Shown: positions 9,634 through 18,130 of the stretch, piece after piece
How positions within the stretch are numbered: the first letter of the stretch is position 1
How the letters are laid out: every line of letters begins with the position of its first letter
Assembly: GCF_026155325.1 (NCBI RefSeq)
Contig: NZ_JAPFPW010000020.1
Coordinates: 1-54,582, forward strand
Direction of reading: 5' to 3'
Origin: Desulfobotulus pelophilus
GTDB taxonomy: Bacteria > Desulfobacterota > Desulfobacteria > Desulfobacterales > ASO4-4
DNA: 54,582 nucleotides
The notes under the pieces: model-generated
What the model saw: the letters and a program-made list of their open reading frames with translations, nothing else
Databases searched by the model: none
What the model was told of the DNA's origin: nothing
Translations under genes and position numbers: made by a program

Positions 9634-10515
9634 ATGGGACAGTATTGTTTTCCCCCAAAGGATAAAAGGGAAACCCTTTTTCAGTATTTCTGCGGTTTTT
9701 CCGCATATTTTACCTATTGTCTTGTGCTGCTGCTTTTTGGCTTTTTTCTTTTTTTTGCTTATCCTCTTCTGAAAAGCGGAGGATATTTTCTTTTACTGGT
9801 AACACCCTGGCAGCCTTTGGCCGGTAATTATGGCATTGGCCCCATGATTGCAGGAACGGCTGTTATCAGCCTGCTGGCGGTGTGTCTTGCCTTTCCCGTA
9901 TCCTTGGGAGCGGCCGCTTTCTGCGAAGCAGGTCTTGCTCCTAGGAATCTTGTACGTTGGGTGCGGCCAGTTTTTCAGCTTATGACGGGCATCCCCACGG
10001 TGGTCTATGGCTTTCTGGCGGTTTTTCTTCTGGTTCCCTTTCTTCGCAAGGCCATCGGAGGTTCTGGTTTTTCTGTCCTTGCCGCATCCCTTATGCTGGC
10101 CCTTCTCATTGCACCGACCATGATCCTTTTTTTCTCCGATGCTTTCCGTGCTGTTCCCGGAGAGCACCTGCGAGTCATGACAGCCATGGGAGCCCATCCG
10201 GAAGAAAAGCTGGTTTTTCTGCTTCTGCCCCAGGCCAGAAGCGGTATTGTGGCGGGATTGCTTCTTGCCGCAGGCCGGGCTGTGGGAGATACCCTCATAG
10301 CCCTGATGCTGGCGGGTAACAGTCTGGCTTTTCCTTCCTCCCTTACGGAACCGGCCCGTACCCTGACAGGCCATATTGCCCTTGTGATGGCTTCGGATAC
10401 CCAAAGCCCTGAGTTCCGGTCCATTTTTGCCTGCGGGCTAACGCTGTACCTGATAACCACCCTGTTGATTTTTTTCTGCAGAAGGGTCGTGGTTTCTGAA
10501 AGGGGAAAAGGATGA
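9634..10515 (+). CDS. pstC: Phosphate ABC transporter permease PstC
   Basis: A 293-residue inner-membrane permease with six predicted helices and the ABC-permease cytoplasmic loop (AMGAHPEEKLVFLLLPQARSGIVAG, the EAA-type loop). MTGIPTVVYGF is typical of PstC/PstA. It pairs with PstA to form the channel. The stop overlaps the pstA start (ATGA), indicating translational coupling. The ribosome site upstream of 9634 is weak, so a slightly different start is possible. Confidence 0.9.
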   Translation: MGQYCFPPKDKRETLFQYFCGFSAYFTYCLVLLLFGFFLFFAYPLLKSGGYFLLLVTPWQPLAGNYGIGPMIAGTAVISLLAVCLAFPVSLGAAAFCEAGLAPRNLVRWVRPVFQLMTGIPTVVYGFLAVFLLVPFLRKAIGGSGFSVLAASLMLALLIAPTMILFFSDAFRAVPGEHLRVMTAMGAHPEEKLVFLLLPQARSGIVAGLLLAAGRAVGDTLIALMLAGNSLAFPSSLTEPARTLTGHIALVMASDTQSPEFRSIFACGLTLYLITTLLIFFCRRVVVSERGKG

Positions 10516-11396
10516 AGGCGCCCCTGCGTATAGCCATAAAAAGCGCTGCCTTTGCTGCGGCTTTGGGGCTTTGTTGTCTTGTTCTTTTTCTGCTGGCAGC
10601 CCTTTTTGTGAAAGCATGGCCTGTGCTGGATCTGCGCCTTTTGTTCGGGGATACTCCGCCGCTGCAAGCGATCAGGGGGGTAAGGCCCGTATTTGACGGG
10701 CTCTTCCCCGCCATTTGCGGAACCCTTCTTCTGGTGATTTGTGCTGTGGTTCTGGCCCTTCCCATGGGGATGGGAGCGGGCATTCATCTGGCTTTGGCTG
10801 CCAGCCCAGGTACCTGCCGCCGGATCGGCTTCTGCGTGGATATCCTTGCGGGTATGCCTTCCATTCTCATCGGTCTTCTGGGTTTTTCCCTTATTCTCTT
10901 TCTGTATCGTTACTTTCCGTTCATCACTCCGGGACTGCTGCCGGCAGCGGCATCTCTGGCCTGCCTTATTCTTCCCTATATCATCAGGGGAACCTGGCAG
11001 GCCATTCAGACTCTGCCACCGGAGCTGTTGCGGACCTCCCTCTCTCTGGGAGCCAGCCCTGTGCAGGCGCTGCGTCATGTCCTGCTTCCAGCTGCAAAAC
11101 CCGGGCTTACGGGTTGCCTCCTTCTTTCTGTAGGGCGTGCCGCCGAGGATACGGCCGTTATTCTTCTTACGGGTACCGTTGCTGCCTATGGTCTGCCATC
11201 GGGATTCTGGGATCCCTTCGAAGCCCTGCCATTTTTTATCTATACCACCGCAGCGGAATACGGCTCCCAGAGGGAGCTGGCCATGGGCTTTGCCGCATCG
11301 TTGATTCTGGTGGGGCTTTGTGGCGGACTCTTCAGCCTTGCCGCATTGATCCGCAGGACCGTACAGATGAAAATTTTTACGGGAAACATGTCATGA
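10512..11396 (+). CDS. pstA: Phosphate ABC transporter permease PstA
   Basis: A 294-residue inner-membrane permease with about six helices. It carries the loop LSLGASPVQALRHVLLPAAKPGL and the DILAGMPSILIGLLGF stretch that mark the PstA/PstC family. The start overlaps the pstC stop by four bases and is preceded by AAAGGGGAAAAGG. The stop overlaps the pstB start, so the three genes are tightly coupled. No sequence defect is visible. Confidence 0.9.
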   Translation: MKAPLRIAIKSAAFAAALGLCCLVLFLLAALFVKAWPVLDLRLLFGDTPPLQAIRGVRPVFDGLFPAICGTLLLVICAVVLALPMGMGAGIHLALAASPGTCRRIGFCVDILAGMPSILIGLLGFSLILFLYRYFPFITPGLLPAAASLACLILPYIIRGTWQAIQTLPPELLRTSLSLGASPVQALRHVLLPAAKPGLTGCLLLSVGRAAEDTAVILLTGTVAAYGLPSGFWDPFEALPFFIYTTAAEYGSQRELAMGFAASLILVGLCGGLFSLAALIRRTVQMKIFTGNMS

Positions 11397-12112
11397 TGAA
11401 ACCGAATATCAAAATCCGTATCCGCGATCTCCGTGTGGCCTATGGCAAAAGCCCTGTTTTTGCTAATGTTTCTCTGGATATAGCAGAAGGGGCCATTACG
11501 GCCATAACAGGGCCGTCCGGAGTGGGTAAATCTACTTTTCTTTTCAGCCTCAATCGTCTTTTGGAGACGGAAAATCAGGTGAATATTTCCGGCAGTATCC
11601 TGCTGGCTACGGAAAGGGGCTGGCAGGATATTCATGCCGGATCCATGGATGTGTATGAACTGAGACGGAAAGTATCTGTGGTGTTTCAAAATCCCAATCC
11701 TCTGCCCATGGGTATTTTTGCCAATGTGGCTCTGCCCCTCAGGCTGAAGGGTATCCGGAGAAAGGCGGAGCTGGAGGAAAAGGTGATCAGAGCACTGAAG
11801 CAGGCCCATCTCTGGGAGGAGGTGGGGCACCGGCTTACTGCGGATGCCCGTACCCTTTCGGGAGGTCAGCAGCAGCGGCTGTGCATAGCCCGAAGCCTTG
11901 TCATGCAGCCGGAAGTCCTGTTACTGGATGAACCAACATCCTCTCTGGATGCGTCGGCAGAGGCTGCCATTGAAAGCCTGCTTCTGGATCTGAAAAAGAC
12001 CTGTACGCTGGTACTGGTTTCTCATTCAAGAAGGCAGGTGAAAAACCTTGCGGATCTGGAGTTCGCCATGACCTGCCGTGACAAGAACAGGCCTGCCATT
12101 TCAGCTTTTTGA
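11393..12112 (+). CDS. pstB: Phosphate ABC transporter ATPase PstB
   Basis: A 239-residue ATPase that powers the PstCA channel. It contains Walker A GPSGVGKST, the Q-loop in VSVVFQNPNPLPMGIFANVALPL, the signature LSGGQQQRLCIARSL and Walker B VLLLDEPTSSLD. PNPLPMGIFANV is close to the PstB pattern. Two adjacent ATG codons (11393 and 11396) overlap the pstA stop and either could start. No phoU follows, although pst operons usually end with it. A terminator overlaps the end of this gene and sodA lies convergently beyond. Confidence 0.92.
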   Translation: MMKPNIKIRIRDLRVAYGKSPVFANVSLDIAEGAITAITGPSGVGKSTFLFSLNRLLETENQVNISGSILLATERGWQDIHAGSMDVYELRRKVSVVFQNPNPLPMGIFANVALPLRLKGIRRKAELEEKVIRALKQAHLWEEVGHRLTADARTLSGGQQQRLCIARSLVMQPEVLLLDEPTSSLDASAEAAIESLLLDLKKTCTLVLVSHSRRQVKNLADLEFAMTCRDKNRPAISAF

Positions 12113-12132
12113 AATAACAGACCTGTTTTTTT
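12086..12132 (+). terminator. Terminator of pst operon
   Basis: AACAGG (12086-12091) pairs with CCTGTT (12122-12127), and inside it ATTTCA pairs with TGAAAT. A run of T follows. The 5' arm lies within the last codons of pstB. Confidence 0.65.
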
Positions 12133-12212
12133 GTTTCTCCGTGCGCCGGGGCTTTTTTTGCGGTTAATATCCGGAAGCTTCCTCTGTGCAGCCGGACCTC
12201 TATGTTGGACAA

Positions 12213-12833
12213 TTACAGAATTATTCCCTCAAGGCCGGCTTCATACCGGTCATTCACAGCAGTCCAGTTGATGATTTTGAAGAAGGCTTTGATGTAATCG
12301 GGCCGTCTGTTCTGGTATTTCAGGTAGTAGGCGTGTTCCCAGACATCCAGGCCCAGCAAGGGTATTTTCCCATGCATGATGGGGCTGTCCTGATTGGGCA
12401 GGGGCAGCAGAACCGGTTTTCTTTTTTCATCCAGAACCAGCCACATCCATCCGGACCCGAAGAGTCCTGCCGCACCCTCTGTAAATTCTTTTTCAAAGTT
12501 ACCGTAGCTTCCGAAGGTGTCAACAAGGGATGTCAGTATTTTCCCGTCTGGTTTTTCTCCTGTTTTCAGTGTCTGCCAGAAGAGAGTGTGGTTGGCATGC
12601 CCCCCTCCGTGGTTGCGTACGGCCGTTTTTATGGTTTCCGGTAGGAGCTCCATTTTTCCGAGTAGCTCATGCAGGGTTTTTTCCTGCAGGTCCTTGTGGT
12701 TTTCCAGTGCGGCATTCAGTTTGTCCACATAGGTCTGATGATGTTTTGTGTGGTGAATTTTCATGGTTTCTGCATCAATATAGGGTTCCAGCGCATTGTA
12801 TGCGTAGGGTATTTCGGGAAGTATGTGCAGCAT
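12213..12833 (-). CDS. sodA: Superoxide dismutase, manganese type
   Basis: A 206-residue cytoplasmic Fe/Mn superoxide dismutase that converts superoxide to oxygen and peroxide. The metal ligands are in the family motifs MKIHHTKHHQTYV, NHTLFWQ and DVWEHAYYLKYQNRRPDYI. GGGHANH and the glutamine in LPNQDSP match the manganese-type pattern, so I call SodA rather than the iron enzyme; metal use itself cannot be proven from sequence. A strong AAGGAGG precedes the ATG at 12833; the seven extra residues of the longer frame have no support. It is monocistronic, facing the pst operon. For an anaerobe this suggests exposure to oxygen. Confidence 0.93.
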   Translation of the reverse strand: MLHILPEIPYAYNALEPYIDAETMKIHHTKHHQTYVDKLNAALENHKDLQEKTLHELLGKMELLPETIKTAVRNHGGGHANHTLFWQTLKTGEKPDGKILTSLVDTFGSYGNFEKEFTEGAAGLFGSGWMWLVLDEKRKPVLLPLPNQDSPIMHGKIPLLGLDVWEHAYYLKYQNRRPDYIKAFFKIINWTAVNDRYEAGLEGIIL

Positions 12834-13046
12834 TCTGTACCTCCTTGTTTGCATGGTTCATGCATCAGAATTTCTTATGCTGCAACAAAGAGTGTGTCTT
12901 TTTTTTGGTTTGTCAAAAAGTTTTTTAAGAAAAAAACACTCCCTGATTTGAATTTTATCGGGATTGGGCTGGTATGGGAACAATGGGCTTTTACAGAAAA
13001 GGGAAGGGTCCCATCTCAGAACAGGTTGAAACTCATGCCACTGTCG

Positions 13047-13400
13047 TCATTTTTTCCAATGCCACAGGTGAAGGGGTATGGTAGGATTGTATGTGTCGGC
13101 CATTTTAAAGTGGTGAATCATTTGCCATCGCTGACCCAGTGTCAGGTCGGATAGATCTATTGTGGACCATGAGGATGTAATTTCACGTATAAGAGGCATC
13201 CAGGCGTCTCTGTTGGCTTCAAAGGGAAGTCCTGTACAGGCCATGGCGTGGCGCAGGGCTTTATCCTGTATTTCGTAGAGGCTTTTTGCCATGGCAGCGT
13301 TTATGGCTTTTTCAGTCCTCCAGGCTGACGTGCCGGGAGCCGTGCACAGAGGATCGAGTATTCTCAAAAATTTTTGATAAAAAGAGCTGTCCTGCTGCAT
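13047..13400 (-). CDS. Small phage-type protein, faintly GemA/DUF1018-like
   Basis: A 117-residue protein preceded by GGGAGG five bases before the ATG. I do not recognise it firmly. The pattern of a short helical N-terminus, then W-x-PLIREIT and DLSDLTLGQRWQMIHHF, faintly recalls the GemA/gp16 (DUF1018) proteins of Mu-like phages. Its position, 56 bases downstream of a Ner-like DNA-binding gene on the same strand and opposite a phage-type repressor, supports phage origin. The transposase A and B genes that normally lie between such genes are missing. Confidence 0.5.
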   Translation of the reverse strand: MQQDSSFYQKFLRILDPLCTAPGTSAWRTEKAINAAMAKSLYEIQDKALRHAMACTGLPFEANRDAWMPLIREITSSWSTIDLSDLTLGQRWQMIHHFKMADTYNPTIPLHLWHWKK

Positions 13401-13456
13401 TCCGGCCTCCCTTTTTTTCTGCTCCGCTTTATCGGGTTTGTTTCGGATGGTGCCAT

Positions 13457-13720
13457 TTACTTCCAGAAGGTACGTTTCAGACGATTTTCAATGAGTTCGC
13501 GCAGTCGTGCACTTTTATATCTGCCATCGATCACGTTCCATATGCTGCTTCGGGAAACCCCCCATTCCCTGGCCCATTGGGCAACATTTTCTCCCAGCAC
13601 TCCGATCATTCCCCGGATTTCCCGGGCAATCCTGAATCGTTCCTGTTCATCGGGCGAGGCATTTTCAGGCATGCAGAGGGTGTAATGCACCACTTTTTCG
13701 GATTTTGCTGTGTGTCTCAT
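13457..13720 (-). CDS. Ner/Cro-like phage DNA-binding protein
   Basis: An 87-residue protein with a C-terminal helix-turn-helix: GENVAQWAREWGVSRSSIWNVIDGRY, with the second helix in SRSSIWNVI, followed by a basic tail RLRELIENRLKRTFWK. AAGGA lies eight bases before the ATG. It faces the S24 repressor gene across a 580-base regulatory region, as Ner faces the c repressor in Mu-like phages. It probably binds that region. The exact family was assigned by pattern and context only. Confidence 0.6.
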   Translation of the reverse strand: MRHTAKSEKVVHYTLCMPENASPDEQERFRIAREIRGMIGVLGENVAQWAREWGVSRSSIWNVIDGRYKSARLRELIENRLKRTFWK

Positions 13721-14302
13721 TGCATGATTCCTTTGTGGGGGTTGACGGCTTACTTCGTCCTGCAGAGATGGTGGAACAGAACCGCAGGTTCGGGCTGTGT
13801 CTGGCCGGTACCGTGCCGGCGGGAGGCCGGGAAGAAAAGAGTCGGCTGCATGGGTCTGGCCGGGTCCGTTTGTCTGTGGTAGAATGACTGATCAGGATCA
13901 GAAAAAAATGACGGCATTTCTGTTGGCGCTTTGATTCGGGGATATGGGCAGCCGGGGCTGTGGCCGTTGAACTGTTTTCAGATCTGTGTGCCAGTGCTAT
14001 TTCTCTGAGTCCGGATGACCTTTCCGGGTGAGTTGCCCTCCTCAACCTGCCAGTGAGTTCCTGTAGAGACCGGTATGGCTTTTCGGTTGTCACTGGACGC
14101 TCCATTCCCTTTATGATGACTGTCATCCGTAACAGATTAGAGTTGTCTCAATTCGTTCAAAGCTGTAATGATTACCGAGACATGTTTTGTTCTTCGGGAA
14201 AAAATCGTAAGCTAAATATTGTCGCCATGTCAATAAAAAACTGGTTTTTTCGCAGTTTTTAACTCCTTGCCAGGTGTTTTTAAGGATTGGAATCGCTCAC
14301 CT
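13721..14302. promoter_or_regulatory. Divergent regulatory region between phage-type repressor and Ner-like gene
   Basis: About 580 bases with no gene I can support. It holds a perfect palindrome GATGAC-T-GTCATC at 14115-14127 and an inverted pair TGTCTC (14144-14149) and GAGACA (14177-14182). Both are candidate operators for the repressor or the Ner-like protein. A 153-residue leftward frame covers much of it but overlaps the Ner-like gene and has coding-poor composition. Confidence 0.4.
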
Positions 14303-15115
14303 ATGTTGCCGATTACCTCAAAAGATAACAATTCTCAAAAAGAATCACTGAAAAACCAGGCTGATGCCGGTCTTTTTGAGAAGCGTTTGAATAGGCTGAA
14401 AAGTGTTTTAAAAGTTAAAAGCGAATCTGAATTAGCTAAAATCTTAAATATCAGGCCGCAGTCCATAGCTGCAGCCAGAAAGCGCGGCCAGTTTCCCACT
14501 GGCTGGATTTTTCAGGTGGCAGAGCTTGCAGGCGTTTCTTCGGATTGGCTTTTTTTTGGAACCGGTCCGGTCCGTCGAACGGTAACGCCGTGGTCAGAAG
14601 GGCCAGAAGAAGCAGTGGGGCAGAACGGTGCATTGAGTGAACTGGACGTAATGAAGGACAACAAAAGCAGTGAATCAGCCGAGGCGGAGTCGGAGTCAGG
14701 TCATTACGGATGGGTTCCCATGGTGGAAGCCCGGTTTGGGCCGGATGGAGAGTCCCTGGAAGTGGCGGAAAGCCGACGGAGCCTGTATGCGTTCCGAAAG
14801 GGGTTTCTCCGGCGTGTGGCTTCCAGTCCTGGAAAATTGGTTATGATGCGTATTAGCGGAGATTCCATGGAGCCGCATATCCAGGATGGTGGCATTGTCA
14901 TGATTGATCTGGGCCGATGCAGCCCCAGGGATGGCTGTATTTTTGCCATGAATTTTGACGATGTTATTGTGATTCGGGAGCTGGAGCTCCTTCCCGGAGG
15001 TATGTGCCGGGTTATCAGCCGCAAGCGATCCCGCTACGAGTCTTGTACGGTATCGTTAAAAGATATCTGTATTGTGGGTCAGGTTATTTGGAGTGATCGT
15101 ATCTTCCCACGGTAA
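14303..15115 (+). CDS. Phage-type CI repressor with S24 peptidase domain
   Basis: A 270-residue LexA-like repressor. The N-terminal third carries a CI-type helix-turn-helix (SESELAKILNIRPQSIAAARKRGQFPTGWIFQVAELAGVSSDWLFFG). An acidic Ser/Glu linker follows, then a C-terminal S24 domain with ISGDSMEPHIQDGGIVMID, containing the catalytic serine (GDSMEP) of the autocleaving family, and VIVIRELE. It would hold the prophage silent until RecA-stimulated cleavage. The start is uncertain: the ATG at 14303 has only a distant AAGGA, and the TTG at 14267 has none. It is divergent from the Ner-like gene and is the clearest remnant of a Mu-like prophage. Confidence 0.8.
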   Translation: MLPITSKDNNSQKESLKNQADAGLFEKRLNRLKSVLKVKSESELAKILNIRPQSIAAARKRGQFPTGWIFQVAELAGVSSDWLFFGTGPVRRTVTPWSEGPEEAVGQNGALSELDVMKDNKSSESAEAESESGHYGWVPMVEARFGPDGESLEVAESRRSLYAFRKGFLRRVASSPGKLVMMRISGDSMEPHIQDGGIVMIDLGRCSPRDGCIFAMNFDDVIVIRELELLPGGMCRVISRKRSRYESCTVSLKDICIVGQVIWSDRIFPR

Positions 15116-15189
15116 GTTACGCGTTTTCATGAGAAAGCAGCATGTGTGATGGAAAGCCTTCGGAATGAAAGTGTTTGGCAAAAATAAGC

Positions 15190-15236
15190 TTGGCAGAAAG
15201 CTCAATGGGTAGTATGTTTAGCTTGTTGGCTAAATG
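15190..15236 (+). promoter_or_regulatory. Promoter and ArsR-type operator of arsM
   Basis: TTGGCA (15190-15195) and TATGTT (15213-15218) are 17 bases apart. A perfect inverted repeat TTTAGC-TTGTTG-GCTAAA (15217-15234) overlaps the -10 box. Nearly the same sequence overlaps the -10 box of the second arsR gene (30365-30388), with 19 of 21 bases identical from 15216. It is therefore very probably an arsenic-responsive ArsR operator. Confidence 0.75.
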
Positions 15237-15354
15237 ATAAGCTGTTATCCTGCTGACGGAAAAAACGGCGGATTTGGAAGAAAAGAAGGCGTTTTCAGGG
15301 GGCAGGGGAATGGTTTCTGCATGATGACAGCGTGTGAGGTTGGGGAGAGAAGTT

Positions 15355-16122
15355 ATGATTTCGGATAAAGGGGCAGGACCTATGATCCGGCACCGTTATG
15401 GAGCTGTGGCATCGGCTGAGAACAGGGGCTGCTGCAGTGACGGTGGGCTGGCGTCCATTGATGCTTCCCGTCTTGGTTACAGTGCGGAAGAAGCGGCATC
15501 GGTTCCCGGGGGATCCAATCTGGGGCTTGGGTGCGGTAATCCCGTGGCCCTTGCCTCAATCAAGCCAGGTGAAGTGGTGCTGGATCTGGGGAGTGGAGCT
15601 GGGTTTGATGCTTTTCTTGCTGCAGAGAGGGTGGGTGAGACCGGTTTGGTTATCGGAGTGGACATGACGCCGGAGATGGTGGATAAAGCCCGCGCTAATG
15701 CAGAGAAAGCGGGGAAGTCTCAGCTGTCTTTCCGCTTGGGGGAAATTGAGTATTTGCCCGTGGCGGATGCTTCGGTGGATGTGATTATCTCCAATTGTGT
15801 ACTGAATCTTTCTGCGAGAAAGGATCGGGTTCTGGAGGAGTCTTTCCGTGTTCTGCGGCAGGGAGGGAGGCTGGCCATTTCCGATGTGGTACAGATGAAA
15901 CCCTTTAGCAGTATCTTGCTGGATCATCCTGACGCTCTCTGTGCCTGAGTTACGGGCGCCATAGCGCCCGAGCTTCTGGAGAAGCTCCTTGAAAAAGCCG
16001 GATTTACCGGTATTCAGATTGAGGTTCATGAGGAAAGTCGGGAATTTATCCGGGAATGGGTGTCGGGAATGGATGCGGGAGCCTATGTGAGAAGTGCCCG
16101 CATTCAGGCCAGAAAGCCCTGA
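15355..16122 (+). CDS. arsM: Arsenite methyltransferase ArsM, probable selenoprotein (in-frame UGA = Sec198)
   Basis: A SAM-dependent arsenite methyltransferase, 255 residues if the UGA at 15946-15948 is read through. The SAM site is VLDLGSGAGFDAFLAA with GVDMTPEMVDKA. Further ArsM hallmarks are SNLGLGCGNPVALASIKPGE, EYLPVADASVDVIISNCVLNLS (with the second arsenic-binding Cys) and, after the UGA, VTGAIAPELLEKLLEKAGF...EESREFIREWV. In ordinary ArsM the residue before V-x-GA is the third As(III)-binding cysteine; here that codon is UGA. The frame beyond it stays open for 57 conserved codons to the TGA at 16120. Two hairpins follow the UGA, one fitting bacterial SECIS geometry. A plain nonsense mutation is the alternative. 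The start has GGGGAGA upstream. An ArsR-type operator lies ahead and a strong terminator behind. Confidence 0.8.
15946..15987 (+). promoter_or_regulatory. Sec UGA codon and SECIS-like hairpins
   Basis: The UGA at 15946-15948 is followed by hairpin 1, GGGCGC-CATA-GCGCCC (15954-15969), and hairpin 2, GAGCTTC-TGGA-GAAGCTC (15970-15987). Both stems are perfect. The apical loop of hairpin 2 starts 28 bases after the UGA and has G as its second base. These features match published bacterial SECIS rules (loop 16-37 bases away, G in the first two loop bases). Confidence 0.6.
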
Positions 16123-16330
16123 ATACACCTCAGCGTCTGGTAAAATCGGAAGGAAGGGCTTGAGGAAAGTCTGGGCGGTCCCTTTTATGTCTCTGGTGGT
16201 CTCAGAGATTTTTCTCTGGGGTTGGCAGATAAAGCAGGCCTTGCCTGACTTCTGCAAGCGGTATGAGACGGTTTGGGACAGGTTTGTTTTTTGGGTGAGC
16301 AGGATTCAATTGCGATCCTGCCCTATGGAA

Positions 16331-16370
16331 AAGACTGGACAGGTTCGTTTGCCTGTCCAGTCTTTTTTTT
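16331..16370 (+). terminator. Strong terminator after arsM
   Basis: AAGACTGGACAGG (16331-16343) pairs perfectly with CCTGTCCAGTCTT (16352-16364), followed by a T run. It lies between convergent arsM and the SulP gene and may also serve the leftward gene. Confidence 0.85.
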
Positions 16371-16399
16371 GTCTGGGCGTTGCAGGGCTTGCCACCAGG

Positions 16400-18115
16400 C
16401 TACCCGTATAAGCCTTCTGTTTCGCCATGTGCCCGGGTGTGAGCCATTTTGTCTGTCTGTATCATGGCCTGCGCAGCAGCAAGAGCTTGGGAGAAGGAGG
16501 GAAAGAAGTGCTCTTCATCGATTTTCGGGCAGATCTGCATCTGCTGCATGGTTTTATGGACTTTTGGATGAAGCCCGCAGATAAAAACGCATGTTTTTTG
16601 TGCCTGCAGCCGGTCAATGGCAATTTCCAGCCCGTGAGCGGCTGTGGCATCGATGCTTTCCACTCTGCGCATCCGTAAAATAAGAATGGCCGGTGGTTTG
16701 TTCAGGAACTGAAAGGTGTCGAGAAACCGGTTTACCACCCCAAAGAAAAAAGGGCCTTCGATTTCATAAACCTGAATGGCTTCACCCGGGATGGGGAGTG
16801 TTTCGTCACCGGAAGGGGTGTGGGGATGCAGGTCAAAGTGGGCTAATGCCGCCATGCGTCTCATGAAGAGCAGGGCGGCAAGAACCACACCAACCTGAAC
16901 GGCAAGGGTGAGTCCTGCAAAAACAGTGAGAATGAACGTTACCAGCATGACAAAGATATCTTCGGCCGGAGAGTGGAGGAGGGTGATGAACTTGTGGATT
17001 TCTCCCATATCCCAGGCAACGATGATCAGAACACCGGCAAGGCAGGCCATGGGAATGCGGGAAGCCAGTGGTGCGAGGCATAGGATGGAGAGGGCAAGGG
17101 TGATGGCGTGAAAAATCCCTGCCATGGGCGAATGGGCACCGGCACGTATGCTGGTTGCTGTCCTTGCGATGGCGCCTGTGGCAGGAAGACCGCCAAAGCA
17201 GGCGGAAGCCATATTGGCCAAGCCCTGTGCCGTCAGCTCCGTGTCAGGGTTGTGTCGTTTTCCCGTCATTCCATCCGCTACGCTGGCACTGAGAAGAGAT
17301 TCGATCCCACCCAGAAAGGCAATGGTGAGGGCGCTGGGAATCATGACCGGTATGAGGCCCCAGATATTTTCAGGAATGCGAAAAGAGGGGAGGTTTGCCG
17401 GTATGCCACCGAAACGGGATCCTATGGTGGCAACTTCCACATCCAGCATGCAGACCAGTATGCTGGCGGAAAGGATACCCACAATATGGGCGGGAATTTT
17501 TGGTATTGTCCGGCGCACCATGACCATGACCAGAATGGTGAAAAGAGTGAGGCCCAGGGTTGCGGGGTCCGCTTCGCCCATGTGGGAGACAGCATGATTC
17601 ATGTGATCCAGGAAGGAAGATCCTTCCGGCTTGGCAGCGATGCCGAGCCCTTCCCGTAGCTGGGTGGAAAAAATAAAGAGGGCGATACCAGAGGTAAAGC
17701 CTGTGGTGACGGGATAGGGAATGTATTTGAGCATTTGACCAAGACCGAAAAGTCCCATCAGAAAAAGAAACATACCGGCCATAAAGGTGGCAACGCAGAG
17801 TCCTTCATATCCGAATTGGGCCATGATGGAGGCAATAATGGCAACAAAGGCCCCGGTTGGCCCACCAATCTGAAAGCGGCTTCCCCCCAGAAAAGAGATG
17901 ATGAATCCTGCCACAATGGCGGTAAAAATCCCCTGCCCCGGTGTGCATCCCGATGCAATGGCAAAGGCAATGGCCAGGGGGAGAGCTACAATCCCCACCG
18001 TGATACCGGCACCCAGATCCTGCATAAAATGACTGCGGAAGTAGTGTCTGGAAAAGACCATGCGGATTTCCGGCTGACAGGACGAGGTTATACGGTGAAA
18101 AACGGCAAAGTGCAT
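16400..18115 (-). CDS. SulP-family anion transporter with STAS domain
   Basis: A 571-residue inner-membrane transporter. The N-terminal SulP core has about 10-14 helices and the signatures GITVGIVALPLAIAFAIASG, GGSRFQIGGPTGAF and GGIESLLSASVADGMTG. A C-terminal STAS domain spans about residues 430-550 (YEIEGPFFFGVVNRFLDTF, LRMRRVESIDATAAHGLE). SulP proteins move sulfate, bicarbonate or other anions; sulfate would suit a sulfate reducer, but the substrate cannot be read from sequence. The ATG at 18115 has GGAGG seven bases upstream, better than the in-frame ATG at 18130 that overlaps that site. It is monocistronic. Confidence 0.88.
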   Translation of the reverse strand: MHFAVFHRITSSCQPEIRMVFSRHYFRSHFMQDLGAGITVGIVALPLAIAFAIASGCTPGQGIFTAIVAGFIISFLGGSRFQIGGPTGAFVAIIASIMAQFGYEGLCVATFMAGMFLFLMGLFGLGQMLKYIPYPVTTGFTSGIALFIFSTQLREGLGIAAKPEGSSFLDHMNHAVSHMGEADPATLGLTLFTILVMVMVRRTIPKIPAHIVGILSASILVCMLDVEVATIGSRFGGIPANLPSFRIPENIWGLIPVMIPSALTIAFLGGIESLLSASVADGMTGKRHNPDTELTAQGLANMASACFGGLPATGAIARTATSIRAGAHSPMAGIFHAITLALSILCLAPLASRIPMACLAGVLIIVAWDMGEIHKFITLLHSPAEDIFVMLVTFILTVFAGLTLAVQVGVVLAALLFMRRMAALAHFDLHPHTPSGDETLPIPGEAIQVYEIEGPFFFGVVNRFLDTFQFLNKPPAILILRMRRVESIDATAAHGLEIAIDRLQAQKTCVFICGLHPKVHKTMQQMQICPKIDEEHFFPSFSQALAAAQAMIQTDKMAHTRAHGETEGLYG

Positions 18116-18130
18116 GAGAGAAGCCTCCAT

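Noticed and set aside
13665-14126. 153-residue leftward frame in the phage regulatory region
   Set aside because: It overlaps the Ner-like gene in another frame, which has a better ribosome site and a clear helix-turn-helix.
15355-15948. Truncated 197-residue ArsM as the final product
   Set aside because: The UGA is exactly at a conserved Cys column and the downstream frame is intact and family-like, so read-through as Sec is the better reading; truncation remains the alternative.
17108-17659. Rightward 183-residue frame over the SulP gene
   Set aside because: It is a shadow of the membrane-protein codons, with no ribosome site or domain.
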